Shown in pieces: positions 35,243 through 43,734 of a stretch of DNA of 64,000 nucleotides (its first letter is position 1; every line of letters begins with the position of its first letter). The notes beneath the pieces were generated by a model. The model saw only the letters and a program-made list of their open reading frames with translations, was not told where the DNA came from and made no database searches. Position numbers and translations under genes: made by a program. The stretch lies in assembly GCA_016124585.1 (NCBI GenBank), contig WGNL01000019.1, positions 186,001 to 250,000 on the forward strand, in the 5' to 3' direction. The DNA is from Bacteroidota bacterium (GTDB lineage: Bacteria > Bacteroidota > Bacteroidia > Chitinophagales > Saprospiraceae).

Positions 35243-36676
35243 ATGCTGCTTTTCAAAACAAACACCATCCACCAAAAGCTTGATTACCAAGAAAAAGAAT
35301 GGACGCTGGAAGAATTGTTCACCAGCTACGAACCACTGTCGAGCGAGCCATTGGCCGTTCGGGTAGGAGCGATGCAGCAGGCCGTTTTCATGGCGGAGGA
35401 ATATTTCAGTGAGCTTTCGGAGGTGGCGCAACTGCGCTACGATTTTTGGAAACAATTGCGCACCAACCGCATCGAAGAACGCCAATACAAGTATTCAGTG
35501 ACAGGTAGGGACACGTACCAATGGGAACTGACGGTCAATTCCCAAGGGCTTTTTTACAAGGATTTGAACCCGATGTACGGTGAAATGGCGGGGCGGGTAC
35601 ATGAGCAATTGTTCAGTGATTTCTGGTTTTACGGCCCGCTGATGCCGATGCCCAACCTCAATGACCGTAAATGGGCGGTGTCGCAAATCAGAAATGCTTT
35701 CCTTCAAATTGGCCCCGTTTCTCAAAAGCATTTTGAGCTTTTTGAGTACCCGAAGCCGTCCGCCGTCCGCAATTGGGAGGAGGGCGACCACGTGGCGAAG
35801 GATTACTTGGATATGCAGCAGTACGGCCTCGAATATACCCGCTGGAACTGGCACGACGGGCCTACTTACACCAGTTTCATTGCCTTCGAGCGGCTGTTGG
35901 CCGACCCTGCGGGGCTGGAGTGGGCCGTCACGCCAGCAATTCGGGCGGAAATCATGCGCCACCTCCAGTCTGAAATTTATGCTCAAAAAAGCCAAGACAC
36001 TGGTGGCCCAATCTGGGACGAGCATGGCTCAGACCCAAACCCCACCAATGCCCGCTCGAAGCAGCTTTTCATGGAAAATGGCGGGCAAGTACACCAGATT
36101 TACCGGGACGGTTTCGGCGATGAGTACAAGGCGTCGCCAGCCGAGGAAAATGCATGGCGGCAGGAGTTGGTGGAAAATTACAAATACCGGCTCACACAGG
36201 AAAATAACGGCGTCGTGTTGACGCAGATAGTTCGCAGCCTGCAGCACAATTATGTCAAAAATGTGGACGAAATGCTGCTCGAAGCGGCAGCCACTACGAC
36301 TTCTTTGGCAAACAAACAGGCGATTTCGCAGACATTGTACGAGGTTTTCAACCACGAAAAAACCTTGGACGTGCTGCTCTCCCTGCTCCAGTTCGAGCAT
36401 GAGGAGAGCTACTGGCGGGACTATGTTTTCAGTTCCTTTGGCCGAATGCGGGACAACCGTGCGGTGCAGGGTTTTATCATAAAATGCCTGAAAGGTGACA
36501 ACGAAACCCATTTCAAAAAAGCCGTGGATGTGATTGCGTCTTGGGGGATGAAAGGCGATACTACCCTGATGAACAGGGACTTATGGCTCAGCCTCAATTG
36601 GGAGGACGCCTGCGCCGCCGACCCGCACTTCAATCATGCGCTTGAAAAAGCGATTAAAATAATTGAAAACAATTGA
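35243..36676 (+). CDS. Unrecognised 477-residue cytosolic protein; paralogue at 39257
   Basis: No signal peptide or membrane helix. The first ~240 residues match the whole 249-residue protein at 39257-40006: LEELFTSYEPL, RYDFWKQL, EQLFSDFWFYGP, KHFELFEYP and NWHDGPTYTSF all have counterparts. The second half (about 300-477) is helical with repeat-like HEAT character (SLANKQAISQTLYEV, YVFSSFGRMRDNRAVQGFI). A family is not recognised. It lies between a DUF3592 protein and a lipoprotein, whose TTG start overlaps its stop (TTGA). The duplication of the N-terminal module is the main clue to a shared, unknown activity. Confidence 0.7.
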   Translation: MLLFKTNTIHQKLDYQEKEWTLEELFTSYEPLSSEPLAVRVGAMQQAVFMAEEYFSELSEVAQLRYDFWKQLRTNRIEERQYKYSVTGRDTYQWELTVNSQGLFYKDLNPMYGEMAGRVHEQLFSDFWFYGPLMPMPNLNDRKWAVSQIRNAFLQIGPVSQKHFELFEYPKPSAVRNWEEGDHVAKDYLDMQQYGLEYTRWNWHDGPTYTSFIAFERLLADPAGLEWAVTPAIRAEIMRHLQSEIYAQKSQDTGGPIWDEHGSDPNPTNARSKQLFMENGGQVHQIYRDGFGDEYKASPAEENAWRQELVENYKYRLTQENNGVVLTQIVRSLQHNYVKNVDEMLLEAAATTTSLANKQAISQTLYEVFNHEKTLDVLLSLLQFEHEESYWRDYVFSSFGRMRDNRAVQGFIIKCLKGDNETHFKKAVDVIASWGMKGDTTLMNRDLWLSLNWEDACAADPHFNHALEKAIKIIENN

Positions 36677-37614
36677 TACGTCGAATCTTAAAACTGGCAA
36701 TTTTGGGCTTATCGCTTTTGGCTTTTTGGGGCTGTTTTCGAAAAAAAGCAGCCATCAGCAACTTGCAGGATTGGCTGGACAAGCACTATCCCAATCGCTT
36801 TGAGGTGCTGTCCACTGGCCCTGATGATGCCATCCGTAATATGAGCTTCAAGGTGAAGAGGTCGTTGGTGGCTGAAAAAGCGAACCCGTTGGTGCAAGCA
36901 GAATTGAAATGGGACAAGCGCCAGCCTGATTTCGACCTCACCACAGGCAGGGTGGACACGGTTTTTGCGCAAGCACAAACCTATTTTCAGGATGCGCAAG
37001 ATTTGCTTCGCATATTGAAATCACAAGGCTTTGATAAACCGTGTGTGAGCTTGAAGGACGGCATAGCGACCGTCATATTGTTTCATGAAGCTACTGAGGA
37101 ATATCGTCGGGAATGCGTGTTAAAACTGGAAAAAGCATTTAAATCATGGCCTAAATCCGAAGAATATGGCAAGGAAATATTGTTGATGGGAACTGATGCA
37201 TATACCAATATGCCCGGTGAAATATTGCCGATTGATTATTTCGTTGGCAGGGCATATTTAAAACAAGTGACCTATCGTTTTCAATTGTCTTACAATGATG
37301 AATTTGATGGGGAAAATTTAATGGACAATTGGATATTCAATACGGCGAGTGACCAATTTAATGCAGCATTTGAAAAAGCAAGAACAGAAGTGGAAAATTG
37401 GGCAAAAACCAATTATAAGCCTTATTTTTTCATGGAAAATTCGGAATTTGAACAAGTGAGTGAAAAGCCGTTGCGCTATCAATTCAAGTTCGCTTTCACC
37501 CATAAAAAACAAGCCGAAGACAGCACGGAATATGTGGAAGCCGACGGCTATTTTGTCGTGGATTTCGACATGGATAAAAATGAGGTTTTAAAAATAAAAA
37601 TAGAATTAAACTAA
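36673..37614 (+). CDS. Lipoprotein of unknown function
   Basis: The 313-residue protein starts at TTG 36673, overlapping the previous stop by four bases. The lipobox FWGC (Cys about 17) supports this start. The rest is mixed alpha/beta without membrane helices (NLQDWLDKHYPNRFEVLS; YFVVDFDMDKNEVLKIKIELN at the end). The middle is rich in AT and Lys codons compared with its neighbours. I recognise no family. Overlap with the 477-residue protein argues for joint expression. Confidence 0.65.
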   Translation: MIRRILKLAILGLSLLAFWGCFRKKAAISNLQDWLDKHYPNRFEVLSTGPDDAIRNMSFKVKRSLVAEKANPLVQAELKWDKRQPDFDLTTGRVDTVFAQAQTYFQDAQDLLRILKSQGFDKPCVSLKDGIATVILFHEATEEYRRECVLKLEKAFKSWPKSEEYGKEILLMGTDAYTNMPGEILPIDYFVGRAYLKQVTYRFQLSYNDEFDGENLMDNWIFNTASDQFNAAFEKARTEVENWAKTNYKPYFFMENSEFEQVSEKPLRYQFKFAFTHKKQAEDSTEYVEADGYFVVDFDMDKNEVLKIKIELN

Positions 37615-37620
37615 CGCCAT

Positions 37621-37983
37621 ATGCGATATTTAATAGGGCCGGAACTACTGTGGATGTTGGCGTTTGGCGCAGCCAAATTAATTGCAAACGCTAATGTGCC
37701 TCCCACAAAAGGCATGGACGATTTCATCGAAAAATGCTATTTCTATGTGCCGCTATTGGTCATATTTTGCTTCGCCATGTGGTGGCTGCCCTCAGTTGAA
37801 AAAAAATACTTGCTCCCAAGGGTTTGGGTGGCGAGCTTAATGGGCGGGCATTTCGTTTTGGAAAAAATATTGGCAGCCTACAGCAACCAAGGGCCGGGCA
37901 TCAGCATGGGTTATTTAGTGGGACTCATATTCTTAGGCTTTTGGTTGACAGTCGGCACCATCATCGTTTTAATAAAATTCTAA
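37621..37983 (+). CDS. Small four-helix membrane protein, unknown
   Basis: The 120-residue protein is almost entirely hydrophobic, with helices around ELLWMLAFGAAKLIA, FYVPLLVIFCFAMWWL, VWVASLMGGHFVLEKIL and YLVGLIFLGFWLTVGTIIVL. It lies 6 bp after the lipoprotein gene. No family is recognised; an integral inner-membrane partner of the operon products is plausible. Confidence 0.6.
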   Translation: MRYLIGPELLWMLAFGAAKLIANANVPPTKGMDDFIEKCYFYVPLLVIFCFAMWWLPSVEKKYLLPRVWVASLMGGHFVLEKILAAYSNQGPGISMGYLVGLIFLGFWLTVGTIIVLIKF

Positions 37984-37995
37984 AATCAGAAAACA

Positions 37996-38391
37996 ATGAC
38001 ATCAGGATTCATGGGCATTGCCTTCAATTTTATCAAAAGCGCCATGAGGTCGAGCGCTAACAATCAAGGCCATCAACCGTTTAAGCCAAAGCCAAGTACG
38101 GTTCCAAATCCCAACGGCTACAAAGTTGGGTACGAAACAACAGGTCGGGAAGGCAAGGTAATTTTCGAGGGCGAAGGCCAACGATTTGCCATGTATTGGG
38201 AGTTTGGGGGTGGCGATGTCATCACCATCGTTTACGTTCCACCAGTGGAAAAATGGGTGGAGCATACCCATATTCCATTGGAAAAACGACAGGAAGTCTT
38301 GGACTTTATAGGTCGGGAAACGGTGCGGCTGAAGATTTCCTCGAATGGGAGTTATAAATTGGAGAATAATACGCTGCTGTTTTATGCTTAA
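37996..38391 (+). CDS. Unrecognised 131-residue protein
   Basis: Basic, glycine-containing N-terminus (GFMGIAFNFIKSAMRSSANNQGH) and a beta-rich body (YETTGREGKVIFEGEGQRFAMYWEFGGGDVITIVYVPP) ending in LENNTLLFYA. It may be a small beta-barrel or immunity-like fold, but no family is recognised. It is 12 bp after the four-helix gene and last in the operon. A large palindromic element follows. Confidence 0.6.
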   Translation: MTSGFMGIAFNFIKSAMRSSANNQGHQPFKPKPSTVPNPNGYKVGYETTGREGKVIFEGEGQRFAMYWEFGGGDVITIVYVPPVEKWVEHTHIPLEKRQEVLDFIGRETVRLKISSNGSYKLENNTLLFYA

Positions 38392-38436
38392 TAATAATTC
38401 ATGCCTGCATTGATAAATTACAGTCTGATATGCTTT

Positions 38437-38592
38437 GTTCTTTTCCTTGATGAAAAGAACCAAAAATCAAGGCTGTATTTCTTTTTTAACGCTGAAGGGC
38501 CACCCAAAACCCTAAACTAAACCAAACTCGCTGCGCTCGGACAGGGTTTAGTTTTTAACGGGTTTTGGATGGCCCTTCAGCTAAAAGAAATA
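38437..38592. repeat. Compound palindromic repeat
   Basis: The left part (38437-38472) has GTTCTTTT...AAAAGAAC and CCTTGAT...ATCAAGG in overlapping pairs. The main part (38476-38592) pairs 38491-38511 with 38561-38581 at 20 of 21 positions, with outer TATTTCTTTT/AAAAGAAATA and inner AAACTAAACC/GGTTTAGTTT arms. The apex holds CTCGCTGCGCTCGG. It resembles dispersed repeats of Bacteroidota; a small non-autonomous element is possible. Confidence 0.65.
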
Positions 38593-38662
38593 AGGCCGAA
38601 TAAAGGTCTGGGATAATTTGAAAATTAATTTCAATTACGACAATTACTAAATCAAAAAAACT

Positions 38663-39226
38663 ATGAGTTTTCTTTATGATTTAAAACGGAGTATTTTTCC
38701 AAAAAAGGAAGAATATGCGATACCACAAGTGCCGTTTACCTTCCCTTATTCCGAGGATAAAAACACCCGCAAAGCGCAGATAATCAGCAATTTGCAAAAC
38801 AGCATATTATTCGAAGACACGGGTATTTTTTTACCTCGGAACACACCTTATGGCGCATTGGATAAAATAGCGGAACATAAGCGGGAAATGGGCGACCGCA
38901 TTATTTGGTATCTCGGCCATCGTACCATATTGGGCGGGTATAGATGCCACGCTACCGTCATGATGTGGCGAACTGGGCCGCTTTCCAGTCCAATTCGCCA
39001 AATTGAGGAAACGCTGGGGCATGACCATGAGGGCCACCAAAACCTTTTGGCTGCACGGGCTGCCATCACCGCTACATTTGGGGAACTAAAAGGCGATGAT
39101 GTGGGTAGTGGCAATGATTTATATCTGGGCAGCCTGAATTGGGCACTTGGGGATTGCCACGTCACCCTCGTTGGCATTGAGCAATTTGCTTACAAATATT
39201 TTCTCCATGTCGGCTTGTCGGATTAA
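38663..39226 (+). CDS. Unrecognised 187-residue protein
   Basis: Soluble, no signal peptide. Distinctive stretches include IFLPRNTPYGALDKIAEHKREMGDRIIWY, shown here as three parts: IFLPRNTPYG, ALDKIAEHKREM and GDRIIWYLGHR. A His-rich segment, TLGHDHEGHQNL, follows. No family is recognised. It is 30 bp before the 39257 gene and on the same strand, so it is likely co-transcribed. Low GC and Lys-rich composition distinguish this pair from the surface-protein genes. Confidence 0.6.
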   Translation: MSFLYDLKRSIFPKKEEYAIPQVPFTFPYSEDKNTRKAQIISNLQNSILFEDTGIFLPRNTPYGALDKIAEHKREMGDRIIWYLGHRTILGGYRCHATVMMWRTGPLSSPIRQIEETLGHDHEGHQNLLAARAAITATFGELKGDDVGSGNDLYLGSLNWALGDCHVTLVGIEQFAYKYFLHVGLSD

Positions 39227-39256
39227 TTTCAACCATTCATTCAATGCAATCGCCAA

Positions 39257-40006
39257 ATGATAGAAATAAAAGAAGGTGACGTCATTATTAAAGTAGATAG
39301 GTACAAGCGCAAATGCAGTTTGAAAGACTTGTTTGAAAAATTTGAGCCTTTGGTGCTGGAGCCTTTAGCAACGCAACATGAAACCATGGTAAACATCCTA
39401 CCGCTGGCAGCACCTGTTTATGAAATGCTTTCTGAAAATGGGCGACTGTGCTATGATTTTTGGAAACAATTGGAACCGAAGCGGATTAAACAAAAGAAAT
39501 TCAGTTATTCCAAGAAGGTGATGGATAACTTTAAATGGGAAGTCAAACTTACGCCGAAAGGCATTTTATACAAAGACATCACAGGCGAATATTTAAAAAC
39601 AGGAAAAATATACGAACAGCTTTTGAGCGATTTTTGGCTATATGGGCCTCGAATGCCCATTTCTGAGTTGGCCATACGGGAAGAAATGGTAGAAGGTATC
39701 CGCAACGCTTTAAAACAAGAGGGGCCAGTTACGAACAGACATTTTGACTTGTTTGAGTACCCATCCACCTACAGCAGGCTGAGTTGGACAGTAGGTGACC
39801 GAACTGTGGAGGATTTCGTTATTGTCCGAGACTATGGCATTGATATTGGCGAGACTAACTGGCACGATGGCACTGTTTTTTTGGATTTTGTGTCCTTCGA
39901 AAGATTCTTGAAAGGTCATGGATTGGATGAGCAATATTTTAGACCAAAAGTCAAGACAGCTATCCTTAAGCACTTAAAAAATGCTTTGCAAGCTAGTAAT
40001 CCATGA
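39257..40006 (+). CDS. Unrecognised 249-residue protein; paralogue of the 35243 gene
   Basis: Closely matches the N-terminal half of the 477-residue protein at 35243-36676: LKDLFEKFEPL, CYDFWKQLEPKRI, EQLLSDFWLYGPRMP, RHFDLFEYPS and NWHDGTVFLDFVSFERFL. It lacks the helical second half. No membrane segment. Two loci with the same module around unknown membrane proteins suggest a duplicated functional unit, for instance a specificity or binding component. Function unknown. Confidence 0.65.
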   Translation: MIEIKEGDVIIKVDRYKRKCSLKDLFEKFEPLVLEPLATQHETMVNILPLAAPVYEMLSENGRLCYDFWKQLEPKRIKQKKFSYSKKVMDNFKWEVKLTPKGILYKDITGEYLKTGKIYEQLLSDFWLYGPRMPISELAIREEMVEGIRNALKQEGPVTNRHFDLFEYPSTYSRLSWTVGDRTVEDFVIVRDYGIDIGETNWHDGTVFLDFVSFERFLKGHGLDEQYFRPKVKTAILKHLKNALQASNP

Positions 40007-40112
40007 TTATTTTCACCAAGCGGTGCACCTCTAATTTAACCTAAATCACTCCAATCGGAACAAATCAAAAGCAACTTGGTGTTTGGGATAAACTTCAACC
40101 AGTTAAAACAAC

Positions 40113-40583
40113 ATGGAATCAAGAACAAAACATACCTACCGCACCGAACTTTCCGAATTTGCAAAGGAAGTGCTCGTGGAATGCCCAAACTGTCAGCACC
40201 AAGCGCTCGTAAACACCTTCGGCGAAACGGTTTACAAGGCCGAAAAAGTGAAAGTCCGGGTCGTCTGCGGGTATTGTGGATTCAACAAAGACCTCGAACG
40301 CATCTGGGTCAGGAGCAAGCACCTGATTCTTGGCGAGGCAATTGACCCGTTTTTCCACCTGCCGCTCTGGCTGAAAATAGAAGTAAACGGCAACTTGCTT
40401 TGGGCATACAGCTTTGAACACCTGCGATTTATCGAAGAGCATATCGCCGCCAAATTGCGGGAGCGAAACGGCTTTGAGCATTTCAAAACCCGGAGCGTCG
40501 GTGCCCGCCTTCCCCGCTGGATGACGGCTGCCAATCGGCGGGAGGATATGCTTCGGGCAATAGAAAAACTGCGCTCAAAGTAA
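40113..40583 (+). CDS. Small zinc-ribbon protein, unknown
   Basis: The 156-residue protein has a two-knuckle zinc ribbon: CPNC at residue about 28 and CGYC at about 55. Downstream is an alpha/beta segment (FFHLPLWLKIEVNGN, LRFIEEHIAAKLRERNGFEHF) and a basic C-terminus (LPRWMTAANRREDMLRAIEKL). Nucleic-acid binding is plausible, but no family is secure. It is not obviously linked to its neighbours. Confidence 0.65.
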   Translation: MESRTKHTYRTELSEFAKEVLVECPNCQHQALVNTFGETVYKAEKVKVRVVCGYCGFNKDLERIWVRSKHLILGEAIDPFFHLPLWLKIEVNGNLLWAYSFEHLRFIEEHIAAKLRERNGFEHFKTRSVGARLPRWMTAANRREDMLRAIEKLRSK

Positions 40584-40592
40584 TAGTTTGAT

Positions 40593-40703
40593 TTGATTTA
40601 AGATATAAGGTTGCTGAATTAAGATTTTAGATTGGAATAGCTCGGAACCCCATCAAATCTTACATCTGAAATCGTAAATCGTAAATCTTATATCTTAAAT
40701 CAA
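40593..40703. repeat. 17-bp inverted repeat before the GRAS promoter
   Basis: TTGATTTAAGATATAAG at 40593-40609 is perfectly complementary to 40687-40703, with 77 AT-rich bases between. Smaller AAATCTTA-type motifs repeat inside. It resembles dispersed intergenic repeats and may end transcription of the zinc-ribbon gene. Confidence 0.6.
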
Positions 40704-40755
40704 AAAAAACAACTCCCTAGCTTTATCCATCTATTTTCCCGGCCGACGCTTCGTC

Positions 40756-40838
40756 CCCCATTTCCCCCCGTTTAATTCAAATCCAAGTCGGGTCATCCCC
40801 AAAAAATTGGTGGTCGGCGCATGCTTTCACCATCTTTG
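40756..40838 (+). promoter_or_regulatory. Shared 39-bp element plus promoter of the GRAS gene
   Basis: The 39 bp at 40756-40794, including CCCCATTTCCCCCCG and ATTCAAATCCAAGTCGGGTC, are identical to 43735-43773 before the aminotransferase gene. Then come AAAAAATTG (-33 TTG 40807-40809) and CATCTTTG (40831-40838; 21-bp spacer), 66 bp before the ATG. The identity directly upstream of -33 looks like an activator site. Confidence 0.75.
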
Positions 40839-40904
40839 GCTCATCAATTAAAAACGAGGTGTCGCAACCTCCAATTCATTCAAATTTTAAACAAGTTTTT
40901 CATC

Positions 40905-41978
40905 ATGAGCCAGACAACCCAATGTGCAATCTATCAGACCCTGAGCGACTTCATGAAAATGGCCCCGAACTTCGACGGCCAGACCAAACAAGAAATCGAG
41001 TCTTTCTTCGCCTACTGCAAGGAGGACATGGACAACGACTCCGAAAAGCTACTCGCCACGCTGTTCGTCAAAGCCCTGAACAAGAAAATCAACTCAGAAT
41101 TCATTGGTGAGAACATCTATCTCGGCAAGTACGAGACCTCGCAAATCCAGTTGTTCAACATTCTGATTGAGAAATTCCCATTCGTAAAATTCAGCCAGCA
41201 GATTACCAACAGCGCCATAGTGGAGGAAATGCAGGGCTGCGACGAAGTAACACTCATGGACATCGGCATCGGTCAAGGCACACAGGTGTTGAACATCATC
41301 AGCCTTGCCACCAAATTGCCGGAACTGAAAAAACTGCACGTCGTCGGCATCGAGCCATTCGCCGAAGCGCTTTACAAAGCCGAAGTGGACATTCTGAGCT
41401 TGAACGGCAAAATGCCATTCGAAATCACGTTCACAGGCATCCATGATTCCGTTGAAAACGTGGATTTCTCTACCATCGAAAACATGGGCGGCAAGGTGAT
41501 AGTGAACGCTTCCTTGGCACTGCACCACATCCAGTCCGACCTGCTTCGCAAGGACACCATCGCAAAAGTGAAGGCCATGAACCCCAGCGCTTTCATTTTA
41601 ATTGAGCCAAATGTGAACCACTACGAGCCGGATTTCCACGCCCGGTTCGTCAATTGCTACAAGCATTTCTACCATATTTTCCAGGTCATTGACCGCATTG
41701 AGAACATTGGCAACATGGACAAAAACGCTCTGAAGCTGTTTTTCGGACGGGAAATCGAGGACATCATCGGCAAGGATGAAAAAGACCGTTTCGAGAAGCA
41801 CGAACTGGCCACCAGTTGGATTGACAGGCTGAACGAGTGCAATTTTTCCATCAAAAACAACATCCTGAAATCGCCTGTCGAGGCAGGCTGCGGCGTGGAA
41901 ATCAATTTCCATGAGGAAGGCTTTCTCGGCTTTACCCATGGCGATGAGACGGTGCTGGCGGTGATTTACGCCAATTGA
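40905..41978 (+). CDS. Bacterial GRAS-family protein (putative SAM-dependent methyltransferase)
   Basis: The 357-residue protein, called from ATG 40905, carries a full GRAS-like order. FPFVKFSQQITNSAIVEEM (91-109) matches the plant P-x-x-K-F-A-x-x-T-A-N-Q-A-I-x-E motif. VTLMDIGIGQGTQ (115-127) matches VHIID, a Rossmann-type SAM-site glycine loop. ASLALHHI (202-209), LIEPNVNHYEPDFHARF (232-248), GREIEDII (281-288) and a SAW-like end (LGFTHGDETVLAVIYAN) follow. GRAS domains in plants regulate gibberellin signalling; bacterial members were proposed from structure comparison to be small-molecule methyltransferases. It shares its promoter module with an aminotransferase, suggesting a common pathway. 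A terminator follows. The substrate is unknown. Confidence 0.78.
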   Translation: MSQTTQCAIYQTLSDFMKMAPNFDGQTKQEIESFFAYCKEDMDNDSEKLLATLFVKALNKKINSEFIGENIYLGKYETSQIQLFNILIEKFPFVKFSQQITNSAIVEEMQGCDEVTLMDIGIGQGTQVLNIISLATKLPELKKLHVVGIEPFAEALYKAEVDILSLNGKMPFEITFTGIHDSVENVDFSTIENMGGKVIVNASLALHHIQSDLLRKDTIAKVKAMNPSAFILIEPNVNHYEPDFHARFVNCYKHFYHIFQVIDRIENIGNMDKNALKLFFGREIEDIIGKDEKDRFEKHELATSWIDRLNECNFSIKNNILKSPVEAGCGVEINFHEEGFLGFTHGDETVLAVIYAN

Positions 41979-42011
41979 GAACATGGTAGAGAATTAGAGA
42001 TTTTCCGAGGT

Positions 42012-42055
42012 AAAAGACCTGTAAGCAGCAAAGCTTATGGGTCTTTTGCTTTTTT
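42012..42055 (+). terminator. Terminator after the GRAS gene
   Basis: AAAAGACCTGTAAGC (42012-42026) pairs with GCTTATGGGTCTTTT with two mismatches and is followed by GCTTTTTT. Confidence 0.75.
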
Positions 42056-42166
42056 AGAATTATCAGGTTTTATAATCCAAATTCCTGGGAAAAACATTGC
42101 TGCTCGTCCAACCTTGGCTCAATTTCTGATATGTCAATTTTACAGAATATCAGAAACTCCTCCCAC

Positions 42167-42997
42167 ATGAAACAACTCTGCTTTTTATTACTTGCTTTTT
42201 CCCCAATCGTCGGATATGCCCAGAACGGCTATTCTGCGGGTTTTTCGCTGATAACTGAGTACAGCTACAGCAGTTTCGATACGAAGGGCATGAACGGTTT
42301 TGTGAATACCTTCAATGAATTTTGGGGGCAAAAACTTTCCAAACCTTACAGCGAATTTTCAGGCCACGAGTTTTCGCATCCCAAGTTCGGTATTGGGTTT
42401 CGTTTCCTCACCCAAGGCAACGCAGGTTTCACGGCCAGCACCGCTTTTTTGTATGGCCGAAAGAAGTATCAGCACTCCGCCACCTGGGCCAATGATGTGC
42501 AGAATGAGTTGGATTTTAAAGTGCGGGATTTGTCGTGGACAGTGACCACGGGTATGCACATCCGGAACGCCATTTTTTTAGAAGTTTTTTTCGATGCCAA
42601 TGGCCGGAAACTGGAAATGGCTCACGCCACCATTTACCAAGATGGCTCGAAGAGTTTGTCATCCGAATACAAGCTCAACGGACTTTACACGGGGAAAATC
42701 GCTTCTTCGGATATTGGGTTGCAGCTTGGTTTTCGTCTCGGGCCGATACTGCTGTATTGCAAGCCGACCTGGGCGCTGAAAAATTTCCCGCCGGGCAAGG
42801 ACCTCGTGACCTTGGACGACTATACCAACGTGAATTACCCACCCACTGATTTTCCTTCCGATTACCGGAAATACACCACCGACCCACTGGGCTACGTGGA
42901 GCAAAATCTCGGCGTTAAAACAGATGACTTTGAGGGTTTCCGGCTAGCTTTTGGGGCTGAATTAATCTTCGGAGGGAAAAACAAAAAGAAGGATTGA
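42167..42997 (+). CDS. Outer-membrane beta-barrel-like protein, unknown
   Basis: The 276-residue protein from ATG 42167 begins with a clean signal peptide (MKQLCFLLLAFSPIVGYAQ). The earlier ATG at 42131 would add 12 polar residues before it. The body alternates aromatic and small residues in beta-strand pattern (YSAGFSLITEYSYSSF, IGFRFLTQGNAGFTASTAFLYG, GLQLGFRLGPILLYCKPTWAL) and ends in GAELIFGGKNKKKD. This resembles OmpA/porin-like small barrels of Bacteroidota. The ligand is unknown. It lies 48 bp before a lipoprotein gene. Confidence 0.65.
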   Translation: MKQLCFLLLAFSPIVGYAQNGYSAGFSLITEYSYSSFDTKGMNGFVNTFNEFWGQKLSKPYSEFSGHEFSHPKFGIGFRFLTQGNAGFTASTAFLYGRKKYQHSATWANDVQNELDFKVRDLSWTVTTGMHIRNAIFLEVFFDANGRKLEMAHATIYQDGSKSLSSEYKLNGLYTGKIASSDIGLQLGFRLGPILLYCKPTWALKNFPPGKDLVTLDDYTNVNYPPTDFPSDYRKYTTDPLGYVEQNLGVKTDDFEGFRLAFGAELIFGGKNKKKD

Positions 42998-43045
42998 TTG
43001 AAACTGAAAATGGCATCATCCTTCATTTTTCAAATGCAAAATATC

Positions 43046-43552
43046 ATGAAAAACATATTCGCACTGCTGCTTTTATCTGCAAGCCTGACGCTTATTTTAA
43101 CCAGCTGCCAACCCGATGAAATCAAATATCCGGATGCCCTGATAGGAACCTGGACCATCACAAAGTCTGAGCGTATGGGCATCCTATCTGATGGTTCGGT
43201 GGACAAGTTTGAGGATATAGAAAATGCGGGCACCTTGGATATTTTCGAAGCCACTCCTCCTGCCGAAACTTTCAAGGAATTCGTGTTTAACTATACCAAT
43301 TTTCAGGGCGACAAAGTGACATTGAACAGTTTGATTTACACGGACGAAGACAAGCGCCGGGTATCATTTTCAAAGGTTTTGTGCGGATCTCCTTTCGAGT
43401 GCGATATCGTCTGGACGGTGGAGGAAAACAAGAAAAACAAACAGGTGTGGTCTACCTATGGCAATGAAGAGGCGTTTTTCTATCCAAACGACAGGTACGA
43501 CCCCACGGATGACGACCTGCACCTCAAGTGGCGCATCACTTTGGAAAAATAG
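43046..43552 (+). CDS. Small lipoprotein, lipocalin-like
   Basis: The 168-residue protein called from ATG 43046 has an SPII signal (FALLLLSASLTLILTSC, Cys about 20). An upstream TTG at 42998 would place 16 extra residues before it and is rejected. LIGTWTITKSERMG near the start resembles the first strand of lipocalin-like domains (GxWxxxx), and the rest is beta-rich. It probably belongs with the upstream barrel protein as an operon. Function unknown. Confidence 0.62.
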   Translation: MKNIFALLLLSASLTLILTSCQPDEIKYPDALIGTWTITKSERMGILSDGSVDKFEDIENAGTLDIFEATPPAETFKEFVFNYTNFQGDKVTLNSLIYTDEDKRRVSFSKVLCGSPFECDIVWTVEENKKNKQVWSTYGNEEAFFYPNDRYDPTDDDLHLKWRITLEK

Positions 43553-43734
43553 GGTTCATTCGAATGAATGAAAAACGGTTGCAATTCCCAGCCTGAACTT
43601 GGCTGACCTATCACTGCTTTTAAGGCTGTTGCTTTTATTTTGCCGGAGGCAAATCAGTTAAGATACTGCAAATACCTGGCTGCATCGTTTTGCCCATCTC
43701 CAGCCAACGGCCAATCCCCCTTCCCCGGTTCATT

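Noticed and set aside
38476-38592. Intrinsic terminator
   Set aside because: The stem is long and nested but no T tract follows on either strand; a repeat element is the better explanation.
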